Shown here: positions 6,802-14,454 of the stretch, in pieces
Layout of the letters: each line of letters opens with the position of its first letter
How positions within the stretch are numbered: position 1 is the stretch's first letter
NCBI GenBank assembly: GCA_036389375.1
Contig: DASVQA010000036.1
Span: 1-22,629, forward strand
Length of the DNA stretch: 22,629 nucleotides
Direction of reading: 5' to 3'
Origin: QHXQ01 sp036389375
GTDB taxonomy: Bacteria > Acidobacteriota > Blastocatellia > Pyrinomonadales > Pyrinomonadaceae
The notes under the pieces: generated by a model
What the model saw: the letters and a program-made list of their open reading frames with translations, nothing else
What the model was told of the DNA's origin: nothing
Database searches by the model: none
Position numbers and translations under genes: made by a program

Positions 6802-9800
6802 CTAGAAGTTCAGCTTCAAGGCAAACTGAATCTGGCGCGACGAGCCGGAGTCGCCGGTCGGGAAGCGCGTGCTGGAGATATTGCCGAAGGCGCTGGTCTG
6901 ACCCGGCGTGATCAGCACGGCCGTGCGATTCGGTTGGCCGAAGTTCGCGTGATTGAAGAGGTCGAAGAACTCGGCGCGGAATTGCAGCCGCGTCGTCTCC
7001 GACAGCATCGTGTTTTTGATTACCGAGAAGTCTGTGTTGTTGAACGTCGGCCCGATGAGCACGTTGCGCCCCAGACTGCCGAAGTGTGCAACGCCTGCCG
7101 GCGAGAACGGCAGCGCAAGGGCCGCGCCGTTGGCGCAGACGCGCGGATCGTTCGGCGTCGTGGACGAGAGCACGCGCGGATCGCAGACGCGCGCGTTCGT
7201 GAACCACTGTGTCGGGTTGCCGGTCGTGTCAATGGGGCCGACGAGGTCGGGGCGCACGGTGGCGATGCCGGAGATGGTTGAGATGTTGGTGATGATGTTG
7301 ATCGGGTTGCCGCTCTGCGCCTGCACGATGCCGGCAAGTTGCCAGCCCTCCGTGAAGCGATTGCCCTTCCAGGGCAACTCGTAGATCGTGTTGATGACGA
7401 AACGGTGGCGCGCGTCGTAGTCCGACAGCCCGCGACTATCGCGCAGGTTGTAGCTGTCCTGCACGACCACGCCCTGCGAGTTGAGCGAGTTGTAGTCAAT
7501 GGACTTCGACCAGGTGTAAGAAGCATTGAACTGCCAGCCGCGCGCGAGCCGTTTGTTGGCGGTCGCCCAGAGTGCGTTGTAGCTGGAATTGCCCGTGCTC
7601 TCGATCTGCGTGATGTTGCCGAGCGCACGGCCGACGAGGCTTGGGTCGGGCGCGCCGCGCAGGATGGGATACGGGCGCACGGTGCTGCCGGGCGTAACGA
7701 ACTGATTGATGTTACGAGAGAGGCGCAGGTGCGTGCCCTTCGAGCCGAAGTAGCCGAGCGTGACACCGATGCCGGCTTTGACCTCGCGCTGTACGTTCAA
7801 GTTCCACGACTGGACGTAAGCGTTGTCGAAGTCGGGCGCAACCGTGTTTGGTGAAAGACCGGCGGCGGTCGCCACGGCGCGTGCGTTGCCCAGACCGATC
7901 ACGCCGTTGAAGTTCAAAGGCGTGGCGAGCGGTGGGTTGCCGGTCACGGGCGTAACGACGTTCGTCACGGGCTGGTCAACGAGGATCGCATAAGCGCCGC
8001 GCACGGACGTTTTGCCGTCCTTGAAGGGATCCCACGCGAAGCCGACGCGCGGCTGAAAATTCTTGTTGTTGGTGTGATAGACCCGATCCGTGCCGTGCCC
8101 GACTTGGACGAGCGAACTGGTCGCCGGGTCGAAGACGACGAAGCGATTGAACCGCTCGGTGGGTGACATGTTCCAGTCGTAGCGCAGGCCGAGTTCAAGC
8201 GTCAGGTTCTGGCGCACCTTGAAGTTGTCCTGCGCGAACGCGCCGAGCGCGCCCTGTGCGATGCTACTGGCGCGGTCGCCGATGGTGATGTTGAACGAGT
8301 TGGGCGCAGTCGCCGTCGAAAGGCCGGTCTGGAAGTTCGTGAGGTTGAAGAAGGCGAACGAGCCGGTGTCGAGGTTGAAATTGTTGTTGTAGAAGCGGCG
8401 CACCTCGCCGCCGAACTTGAAGGAGTGGCGTCCGCGCAGATAGTTGAGCGTGTCGGAGAGGACGAAAGTTGTATCGGCGCGACCTTGCGGGAAGCCGGCG
8501 GGGCCGCCGAAGTTGAGACCGAGGCCGGTGATGCTGATCTGCGGCAGCCCGATGGGTTGATTGATGCCGTCGCTGATGCCGAAGTCCACAGGGTTGATGA
8601 GCGCGTTCGGCGTGAAGTTGATGTTGATGCGGTTGAAGCCGAAGCGCACCTCGTTCACCAGACTTGGGCCGAAGGTGTGCGTCTCGTTGAGCGTCATGAT
8701 CTGGCGGCGCGATTGGCGCGTGTCGCCGAAGCCGGGGATCGTGTTGTTCTGCAAGATCGGCTCGCCGCGCAGGTCGCGCTGGGAGGCGTAGTAGCCGTGC
8801 AGCCGGTCGGTCTGCGAGATGTTATGACTTACGTCAATCGTCCATTGATCAATATTGACCGGCGCGGTCGCAGAGCCGACGAAACGGCCTTGACCGTTGG
8901 CGGCGATCAGGTTGGCGCGCGGGATAAACGCCAAGAGCCGTTGCGAGATCGGATCGGTGACGCCCGCGCGTTGCGCGTCGGTCAGCACGCCGCTATTGAG
9001 ATCGAGGCCCTGACGCTGGCGCGTGCCTTCGTAAGAGAAGAAGAAGAAGGTGCGATTCTTGCCGCTCCAAACTTTGGGGCCGCCTTCGCCGAAGTGCGGC
9101 AGGTAGAGCGGGCCGCCGAAATTGCCGCCGAACTGGTTGCGTTTGAAGGGTGGCGGTTTGGGCGAGGTGAAGTTGAAGAAGTTGCGCGCGTCGAGCGCAT
9201 CGTTGCGGAAGAACTCGAATAGCTCGCCGTGAAACTCGTTCGTGCCCGAACGCGTGGCGATATTGACGATTGCGCCGGAGTTGCGCCCGTACTCGGCGCT
9301 AAAGGTCGAGTTGTCCGCTTTGAACTCCTGCACGGTGTTGATCGACGGCTGGAAGGTGATCTGATTCTGCACCATGTCGTTTAAGTTGATGCCGTTGATC
9401 TGGAAGTTGACCGTGTCTTCACGATTGCCGGCCGTGTTGAAGGCGAACGAGCCTTGCCCGCGCAGAGGGGCGGTCAAGAAACCGTTCTGCGGCGGCGTGA
9501 CCGAGCCGGGCAGGAGCAGACCGAGATCGACGAAGTGGCGACCGTTCAAGGGTATCTCCTGCACGGTGCGCTCGTTGATGACCGTGCCGACCGAAGTGGT
9601 CGCCGTCTCGATGACGGGCGTCTCGGACGTGACCGTTACCTCCTGCGCGACGTTGCCGACCGTGAGTTGAAAATTCTGCACGACGGTCTGCGCGACGGCG
9701 AGGTTCAAGGCCGTGACGACCTGCGTCTGGAAGCCTTGCGCCTGCACCTCAACGCGATACGTGCCGACGGGCAGCGCGGCGACCTGATAGTTCCCTTCAC

Positions 9801-10005
9801 TGTCGCTCTCGGCCATGCGTTCGACGCTCGTGGCGGGACTGCGCACCGTGATGCGCGCGTTCGGCACGACCGCGCCCTGTTGGTCTGTGACCGCGCCCTG
9901 AAGCGTCGCGGACGATTGCGCGGCGGCAGTCGTCGCCCATGCGAGCAGGAGTGTGAGTAAGAGCAGCGAGGATGCGCTGTGCGATCTACTGATGCTGGTG
10001 TTCAT
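6802..10005 (-). CDS. TonB-dependent receptor with carboxypeptidase-regulatory-like N-terminal domain (Oar-like)
   Basis: Outer-membrane transporter-type protein of 1067 residues. The signal peptide covers 1-29 (cleavage after TTAAA). A beta-sandwich carboxypeptidase-regulatory-like domain follows (about 33-115; GAVTDQQGAVVPNARITV and GTYRVEVQAQGF). Then comes the linker EVTVTSETPVIET, the plug (about 140-250; IPLNGRHF, GSGAIVNIATRSGTNEFHGE just after it) and a long beta-barrel ending in the typical aromatic C-terminus KLNF. Barrel pieces such as NASYTWSKS and DYDARHRFVIN are typical of the large Acidobacteriota Oar-like group. The ligand is unknown. AGGAGA precedes the ATG at 10005 at good spacing. 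The 371-bp gap to phhA suggests its own promoter. Confidence 0.93.
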   Translation of the reverse strand: MNTSISRSHSASSLLLLTLLLAWATTAAAQSSATLQGAVTDQQGAVVPNARITVRSPATSVERMAESDSEGNYQVAALPVGTYRVEVQAQGFQTQVVTALNLAVAQTVVQNFQLTVGNVAQEVTVTSETPVIETATTSVGTVINERTVQEIPLNGRHFVDLGLLLPGSVTPPQNGFLTAPLRGQGSFAFNTAGNREDTVNFQINGINLNDMVQNQITFQPSINTVQEFKADNSTFSAEYGRNSGAIVNIATRSGTNEFHGELFEFFRNDALDARNFFNFTSPKPPPFKRNQFGGNFGGPLYLPHFGEGGPKVWSGKNRTFFFFSYEGTRQRQGLDLNSGVLTDAQRAGVTDPISQRLLAFIPRANLIAANGQGRFVGSATAPVNIDQWTIDVSHNISQTDRLHGYYASQRDLRGEPILQNNTIPGFGDTRQSRRQIMTLNETHTFGPSLVNEVRFGFNRININFTPNALINPVDFGISDGINQPIGLPQISITGLGLNFGGPAGFPQGRADTTFVLSDTLNYLRGRHSFKFGGEVRRFYNNNFNLDTGSFAFFNLTNFQTGLSTATAPNSFNITIGDRASSIAQGALGAFAQDNFKVRQNLTLELGLRYDWNMSPTERFNRFVVFDPATSSLVQVGHGTDRVYHTNNKNFQPRVGFAWDPFKDGKTSVRGAYAILVDQPVTNVVTPVTGNPPLATPLNFNGVIGLGNARAVATAAGLSPNTVAPDFDNAYVQSWNLNVQREVKAGIGVTLGYFGSKGTHLRLSRNINQFVTPGSTVRPYPILRGAPDPSLVGRALGNITQIESTGNSSYNALWATANKRLARGWQFNASYTWSKSIDYNSLNSQGVVVQDSYNLRDSRGLSDYDARHRFVINTIYELPWKGNRFTEGWQLAGIVQAQSGNPINIITNISTISGIATVRPDLVGPIDTTGNPTQWFTNARVCDPRVLSSTTPNDPRVCANGAALALPFSPAGVAHFGSLGRNVLIGPTFNNTDFSVIKNTMLSETTRLQFRAEFFDLFNHANFGQPNRTAVLITPGQTSAFGNISSTRFPTGDSGSSRQIQFALKLNF

Positions 10006-10376
10006 GTGCTTCTCCTGATACTTGTGTGAGCGGTGCGGGTCAGGGTTGCGGGGTCAAGGGCGCAATCCTTAGCCGACCGGCTCGTAGTTACCCACGCGAA
10101 CGATATGCAGATGCGAGACATGAACGAACATGCCCGCTTGTGCTGAAGGAGGAGACCGCCCTTAAGGCTCGAACGAATAATGGCGCTGAGCGACAGATGA
10201 AAGTGGTTTCAAAGCGGCGAGGCTTAATGTTTTGTTCACGCAACGTCAGTGCCAACTTGCAGGGCGGCGCTTTTGCCGCGCACTACCTGTCATCGCGCCG
10301 CGCGCCGCCCGCCGCATCCAAAATTTCAGCCGCGCGGCGACCAAAAATCTGTAAACCACCCGTCACCTTGCCGCGC
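10006..10376. other. Non-coding gap between phhA and the TonB receptor gene
   Basis: This 371-bp stretch lies downstream of phhA and upstream of the TonB receptor, both on the minus strand. Besides the receptor's ribosome site (TCAGGAGAAG) I see a small AGCC-GGTC-GGCT hairpin near 10074-10085 and an imperfect inverted pair around TTAAGCC/GCCTTAA. I found no cobalamin or TPP riboswitch core, no clear intrinsic terminator after phhA and no convincing promoter. Open frames crossing it are shadows without homology. Confidence 0.5.
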
Positions 10377-11264
10377 CTATTGCCAGTTGATCAGGTATTC
10401 GCGCAGCGCCCGGTACATCTGGTCGAACGAGTCGGCGCAATAGAGGACGGGTTGATATTTCGTCGGGTCGAAATCGAGGCGCGAGGCCGCGTCCAGATCG
10501 AACGGGCGCAGTTCGGCGTCGTGCATGGCGTTGAGTTCGCCCGCAGACGAGAGCAGGCCCGTGCCATAAGCCTTCAATGCGCCCGTCTCGCGCAGCACGC
10601 CGAATTCGATGGTGTACCAGTAGAGGCGCGCGAGCCGCTCAAGCGCGGGCGCGGCTTTCGTCCGCCGGACGGCTTCGCCGACCAACCGGTTCAGTTCCGC
10701 CATCGGCTCGCTCGCCAAGAGGACTGCATGCCCGGTCAACTCGTGGACTACGTCCGGCTCAGGCGTGTATTGCGGCGTCGAATAATGGCGTATGTACTGC
10801 GCGCAGAGAAAGACGCCGCTCGCCAGCGATTCCAGAAAGACGCGTGGCTCGACCAGCCCCGCGACCGGCTCAAGCCGGAAACCGCTAATGGCTTCGACGC
10901 GCTCGCTCACCTCGCGCATCTGCGGAATGCGCGTGCGCGGCAGGTCGAGCCGCCGCACCGACGCCAGATACTCGGCGCAGGCGTGCGCCGCGTGCGCGGG
11001 CGCGAGTGCCGCCATGATGTCGCGCCAGAGTTGATGCTCGGCGTCCGTGTAGGGCGCATCGGGGACGGGCGTGCCCGCCTGATGACTGAGCGCGATGTGC
11101 GCGATCTCGTTGCGGCGCGCGCGGTAGTCGGCGTCGCGGAAACCGGGATGGTCTGGATCGAGTTGGACGAGCAGTTGCCGGCCATCGAGTGCGGCGTCGT
11201 CCAAGGGCAGCGTCGGCATGTGGACTTTGTTGGTGGGTGATTCGGTTTGCGTCTGCGCCGTCAT
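10377..11264 (-). CDS. phhA: Phenylalanine 4-monooxygenase (phenylalanine hydroxylase)
   Basis: Tetrahydropterin- and iron-dependent hydroxylase converting phenylalanine plus oxygen to tyrosine. The 295 residues match the bacterial single-domain form. The iron ligands are visible: His174 and His179 in PDVVHELTGH and Glu220 in WYTIEFGV. The C-terminal segments GELNAMHD, RPFD and QPVLYCADSF are also typical. The ATG at 11264 is preceded by GGAGG at ideal spacing; the open frame upstream to 11360 passes through the terminator hairpin and is not used. Upstream lie a Tyr-rich leader ORF and an intrinsic terminator, pointing to control by tyrosine-tRNA supply. No pterin carbinolamine dehydratase gene is next to it. 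Confidence 0.94.
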   Translation of the reverse strand: MTAQTQTESPTNKVHMPTLPLDDAALDGRQLLVQLDPDHPGFRDADYRARRNEIAHIALSHQAGTPVPDAPYTDAEHQLWRDIMAALAPAHAAHACAEYLASVRRLDLPRTRIPQMREVSERVEAISGFRLEPVAGLVEPRVFLESLASGVFLCAQYIRHYSTPQYTPEPDVVHELTGHAVLLASEPMAELNRLVGEAVRRTKAAPALERLARLYWYTIEFGVLRETGALKAYGTGLLSSAGELNAMHDAELRPFDLDAASRLDFDPTKYQPVLYCADSFDQMYRALREYLINWQ

Positions 11265-11297
11265 GGCGAATCCTCCGTTGGCGTTTTGGGTAGATAC

Positions 11298-11349
11298 AAA
11301 AAAAGCCGGTCGCCGTTTCCTCCCCTGCGTGGGAAGAACGGCGACCGGC
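11298..11349 (-). terminator. Intrinsic terminator in the phhA leader (attenuator)
   Basis: On the minus strand a 13-bp perfect stem (arms 11349-11337 and 11317-11305, GCCGGTCGCCGTT with its complement) continues after one bulged A with six more pairs around a 6-base loop. It is followed directly by seven Ts (11304-11298). The inner six pairs include a G-U wobble that pairs only in the minus-strand RNA. It ends 33 bases before the phhA start codon, so it must be read through for phhA to be made. It can also stop transcripts from the kdsC side. Confidence 0.88.
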
Positions 11350-11420
11350 GCTGCGTTCAATTCTGTCTTAGTTCGTGCTAGTTAAGTCGTCGCACGCCGA
11401 CAGCCTCGCGCCCGTCCGCC
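11340..11420 (-). promoter_or_regulatory. Candidate antiterminator pairing in the phhA leader
   Basis: The leader segment GGCGGACGGGCGC (11420-11408) can pair with GCGCCGGTCGCC (11351-11340), the 5' side of the terminator. This gives about eleven pairs with one bulged G and one mismatch, so forming it destroys the terminator. The same leader segment can alternatively fold with bases just after the Tyr codons (for example CGTCC 11436-11432 with GGACG, or CCTCG with CGAGG). A ribosome stalled on the Tyr run would cover that earlier partner. These pairings were found by eye; no energy calculation was made. Confidence 0.55.
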
Positions 11421-11483
11421 ATCCCACGAGGGGACGCGAACGTAATAATAATAGTAGCGATAGCTGTTGGCGTATTCGAGCAT
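11382..11483 (-). CDS. Tyr-rich leader peptide of phhA
   Basis: A 33-codon ORF starting ATG CTC GAA TAC and ending TAA, with Tyr at positions 4, 8 and 10-14 (segment YRYYYYY) followed by VRVPSW. Seven Tyr in 33 residues in a high-GC genome, using AT-rich TAT/TAC codons, is far outside background. The stop lies 33 bases before the phhA terminator hairpin. Translation could also begin at the in-frame GTG (11489-11487). The only ribosome-site-like sequence, AGAGG (11507-11503), sits in the loop of a small GCCGCA/TGCGGC hairpin, which may bring it closer to the start. In classical attenuation the peptide is a sensor and has no other job. An overlapping frame reads the same bases as a Leu run, which is the main alternative. 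Confidence 0.72.
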   Translation of the reverse strand: MLEYANSYRYYYYYVRVPSWDGGRARGCRRATT

Positions 11484-11523
11484 CAGCACTTGCGCGCCGC
11501 AACCTCTGCGGCACGAACGGCTC

Positions 11524-11553
11524 ACCTTAAAATTGATCCGGTCGTTCTGTCAA
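11524..11553 (-). promoter_or_regulatory. Putative promoter of the phhA leader transcript
   Basis: On the minus strand a perfect TTGACA (11553-11548) is followed after 18 bases by TAAGGT (11529-11524), which keeps the key first, second and last bases of a -10 box. The predicted start near 11517 would give a leader beginning about 34 bases before the leader-peptide ATG. It lies between the kdsC stop and the leader ORF, where an attenuator promoter should be. Confidence 0.5.
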
Positions 11554-11603
11554 GCTCTTGCCGGCGCGGTGCAGGCTTAATAATTGTGAGCCGCTAAAAC
11601 TTC

Positions 11604-12140
11604 CTACTCTGCCGTGTAACGCCGCATCAGTTCGGCCCAGCGCCCCTGCGCCTTGAGGATCAGTTCACAGACTTCGCGCACCGCGCCGAAGCCGCCGGGC
11701 AGTTGTGTGACGTAGTGCGCGGCGGCGCGCGTCTCGCTGCCGGCATCGGCGACGGCGACGGCGAGCGCAGAGCGGCGCATGAGCGGGATGTCGGTCACGT
11801 CGTCGCCGACGAAGGCGACCTCCTGCTCGCTGACACCGGCAGCGGCCAGCACTTGCGCGAACTCGACGATCTTATTGTGTGTGCCCTGATGGACGAACTG
11901 GATGCCGAGATCGCGCGCGCGGCGTTCGACCGCCGTTGAGGTGCGGCCTGAGATGATGCCGGAGCGCAGGCCCGCGCGGTGCAGCAGGACGAGGCCGTGC
12001 CCGTCGCGCGTGTGGAAGCTTTTCTGCTCGTCGCCGTCCGCGCCGAGCGTGATGCGCCCGTCGGTCAGGACGCCGTCGCAGTCCAAGAGCAACAGTTTGA
12101 CGCGCGCGGCGCGCTCCATGACCTCGCTGGATGCAGGCAT
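11604..12140 (-). CDS. kdsC: 3-deoxy-D-manno-octulosonate 8-phosphate phosphatase
   Basis: HAD-superfamily phosphatase of 178 residues that removes phosphate from KDO-8-phosphate. It is a small cap-less C0-type protein with motif I LLLLDCDGVLTDG (16-28; nucleophile Asp20 and acid/base Asp22), motif II SGR (IISGRTS) and motif IV VGDDVTDIPLM. FHTRDGHGL and QGTHNKI are typical of KdsC. ATG at 12140 was chosen; a GTG directly upstream (12143) and an internal ATG (12119) are alternatives, and no start has a strong ribosome site. It begins 10 bases after the stop of the M1-like gene and is the last gene of the KDO array. Its partners kdsA and kdsB lie upstream in the same array. Confidence 0.92.
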   Translation of the reverse strand: MPASSEVMERAARVKLLLLDCDGVLTDGRITLGADGDEQKSFHTRDGHGLVLLHRAGLRSGIISGRTSTAVERRARDLGIQFVHQGTHNKIVEFAQVLAAAGVSEQEVAFVGDDVTDIPLMRRSALAVAVADAGSETRAAAHYVTQLPGGFGAVREVCELILKAQGRWAELMRRYTAE

Positions 12141-12150
12141 CACTTGCGCT

Positions 12151-14439
12151 CTAGCGCTCCTCGAAGATCGGAATCTCCGCGAGGCGCAACTGTCCGCCGA
12201 TGCGCGCGAGGATGAAGAGGGCCGTAACCGTCTTGTCGCGCCCTTCGGACTTGGCGGCGATGGTCACGTCGGCCGCGATGCGGTCGCCGCCGATTGACTC
12301 TGTACGCAGCACGCGCGATTGCCACTGCTCCGGCTGGATGATGACGAAGCCCTTCGTGAAATTGAGCAGTTCGCCGGGCACGACTAGCGCGTCGAGATCG
12401 GCTTTGCGCCCGCCGCGAATGGCCGTGTCGAGTTGCGTGAAGAACTGCTTGACGCTCTCTTCGGGCGCGGGTGCGGTCTCGGCTTTAAGCCGGGCGGTGC
12501 GCGCGGCGAGTGTGGGCGCGTAGCCGCCTTCGGCGCGAGCGGCTTCGTCGTAACGCTTCACCGCTTCCGCAGTCTGACCCTTGCGCTGCGCGATCTCGCC
12601 GAGGCCGTAAGCGCCCCACGCGAGCGTGGCGGGCAGCGGCAGTTTGTCGTCGAGCGCAGCCCGAAACTCGCGCTCGGCGTCGGGGAGTTTGTTCTGTTCG
12701 AGCAGAGCGCGGGCGAGCAGGATGCGCGCCTCCTGCATGAGCGGCGCGGCTTGCAGCATCGTGCGCGCGGTCGTCTCGGCGTGCGCGTAGTCGCCGCTGC
12801 CGTAGAGCCGCGTCGCTTCGGCGAACGCATCTTCCAGTCCGGGCGCGCGCGGCGCGGCGTCGTTCCCATAATCAACTTGCGGATAAAGTTTGTCGGGGTC
12901 GATCTCTGCGCGCACGAGTTTCGCGGCCGTCTTGAAGTGCGCTTCGGCAAAATCCTGCGCCGGGATGATCACGTCTGAGGCGAACTGCTGCCCCGTCTCG
13001 GTGGTCGCCACGATCTTAACGGCGACGGGCTGCGCGCCCGTGTTGCGCAGGGCCGAGACCCACTCTGCGCCGCGCTGTTGCGGCAGGCCGATCTGCAAGT
13101 CGAGGTCGGTGGGTTGATCGAGTTGCGCGTCGAGGAGCGTCTTTAAGGGTGCGCCGCCCGACGAGTTGAGCGCCGCGCGCCACGCGGCGAGCGAGAGTTC
13201 GCCGGTCTGCATCTGCGCGCGCAGGACGGCGATGAAGGCGTCGCGCCCCAGCATGCGCTCGGCCAGTCGCCAGACCATCGCGCCTTTGTTGGCGGCCGAG
13301 GTGTAGTAGGTCGGGTCGAGCGGCGTGGTCTGCGCGAGCGGCGCATCGCGGCGGACGATGGCCGAATAGGCGATGCGCTGGCGCAGACGTTCGGCGTCGG
13401 CGGCCTCGCGCCCGAACTGTTTTTCGAGCATGAGCGTCGCCAGATAACGGATCAACCCTTCGCGCAGCGCGCCCGAACCTTCGCCGCGCACGGGCGTCGC
13501 GCTGCCGAGCCAGAGACGCGCGACCGACTCCGCGATGGCGAGCGCGCTCGACGCGTCAACCTTGCTGCGCCGGAACGCAGCCGCATCGAGCAGGGTCGTG
13601 CCGGCCATGTCGAAGCCCGCGCCGCGCCGCACGGCGACGAGGCGGATGGGCGCGTCGGGCGCGGGGCCGAGCAGCCCGGCAAAGAACGTGCGCGCCGCAG
13701 CGGCGAGCGCGATCAACTGTTCCGCCTGTCGCCGCTCGTCTGCGCTTGCGCCGCTAAAGAGCAACGCGCTCACGCCGCGTGCATCGCCCGCGCCTTCAAC
13801 CGTCTCCCACTTGCCGGTCAGGAAGAAGGGCTGCGCGTTCAGTTTCTGTTCAAAGCTCGCGCCGCTCGTCTGCCCTGAAGAGACGACCGTCGTGCCGCCC
13901 GGCGCGTTGACGGTTAGATGGACGGGCGCGTAGTCCGCGCCGCGCACGGCGTAGAGCGTGTTGGGCGTCGGATACCAGAACGAGACGGGGAGAAACTGTA
14001 CGCCTTCGGGCGAGATGGCGGCGACGCCCGTGTTCTGTCCGGCGATGGTCAGCGTGTAGTCGAGCGTCACGCTCACGGTCGCGTTGGGCGCGACGGGCGC
14101 GGGCAGATTGATCTGCGCCGTCTGCGTCTTGGTGCGCGTATCCTCGCGCTTGAAGAAGGTGGCGGTCGCATCGCCGACGGTGACGGTCTTGATCTCTGCG
14201 GCCGGGCTGAGGCGCACGGTCAGGGTGCGCCCCGTGCCGTTGCCGATGTTGCGCGCCGTCAGATTCGCGCGCACCGCGAGCGCGCGTTCGCTTGTGCCCG
14301 CCGCCGGCAGCGTGGCGTTGAGGTCGAAGCGCGTGACCTGCCAGGCGACGATGCCGCCCTCGGTCTGCGCGTGGCCGGACGCACACAAGGCGCTGAGCAG
14401 AAGAACGAAGCAGACGGTCGAGCGACTAAGACGTTTCAT
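12151..14439 (-). CDS. Exported degenerate M1-peptidase-like protein with TPR region
   Basis: A 762-residue protein with a signal peptide (1-24, SGHAQ). A beta-rich N-terminal domain (about 30-215) is followed by an M1-aminopeptidase-like helical domain (about 230-440). The M1 relationship shows in ARLWLG (307-312, for HQWFG), REGLIRYL (326-333, for NEGFARYL) and KGAMVWRLAERMLGRDAF (385-402). The HExxH zinc motif has become AESVA (303-307) and the GxMEN motif is lost (GFDMAGTT, 275-282), so catalysis as an M1 peptidase is not expected. TPR-like helices (about 535-650) and a small C-terminal alpha/beta domain (about 660-760, SnoaL/NTF2-like by impression) follow. It sits between kdsA and kdsC with 10-15-base gaps, so it is co-transcribed. 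The function is unknown, perhaps periplasmic scaffolding. Confidence 0.8.
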   Translation of the reverse strand: MKRLSRSTVCFVLLLSALCASGHAQTEGGIVAWQVTRFDLNATLPAAGTSERALAVRANLTARNIGNGTGRTLTVRLSPAAEIKTVTVGDATATFFKREDTRTKTQTAQINLPAPVAPNATVSVTLDYTLTIAGQNTGVAAISPEGVQFLPVSFWYPTPNTLYAVRGADYAPVHLTVNAPGGTTVVSSGQTSGASFEQKLNAQPFFLTGKWETVEGAGDARGVSALLFSGASADERRQAEQLIALAAAARTFFAGLLGPAPDAPIRLVAVRRGAGFDMAGTTLLDAAAFRRSKVDASSALAIAESVARLWLGSATPVRGEGSGALREGLIRYLATLMLEKQFGREAADAERLRQRIAYSAIVRRDAPLAQTTPLDPTYYTSAANKGAMVWRLAERMLGRDAFIAVLRAQMQTGELSLAAWRAALNSSGGAPLKTLLDAQLDQPTDLDLQIGLPQQRGAEWVSALRNTGAQPVAVKIVATTETGQQFASDVIIPAQDFAEAHFKTAAKLVRAEIDPDKLYPQVDYGNDAAPRAPGLEDAFAEATRLYGSGDYAHAETTARTMLQAAPLMQEARILLARALLEQNKLPDAEREFRAALDDKLPLPATLAWGAYGLGEIAQRKGQTAEAVKRYDEAARAEGGYAPTLAARTARLKAETAPAPEESVKQFFTQLDTAIRGGRKADLDALVVPGELLNFTKGFVIIQPEQWQSRVLRTESIGGDRIAADVTIAAKSEGRDKTVTALFILARIGGQLRLAEIPIFEER

Positions 14440-14454
14440 AGTTTGCGCGCGTGC

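Noticed and set aside
10006..10200. Riboswitch upstream of the TonB receptor
   Set aside because: No B12 box or other conserved aptamer core could be found; only a small GC hairpin is visible.
10026..11240. Plus-strand 404-residue open frame
   Set aside because: Antisense shadow of phhA extending into non-coding DNA; no motif, no ribosome site and Arg-rich composition typical of high-GC shadows.
11298..11349. Hairpin as merely the kdsC operon terminator
   Set aside because: It lies about 250 bases beyond kdsC, past a promoter-like site and a Tyr-rich ORF, and immediately before phhA, so a role only in ending the upstream transcript explains less than attenuation does. It may do both.
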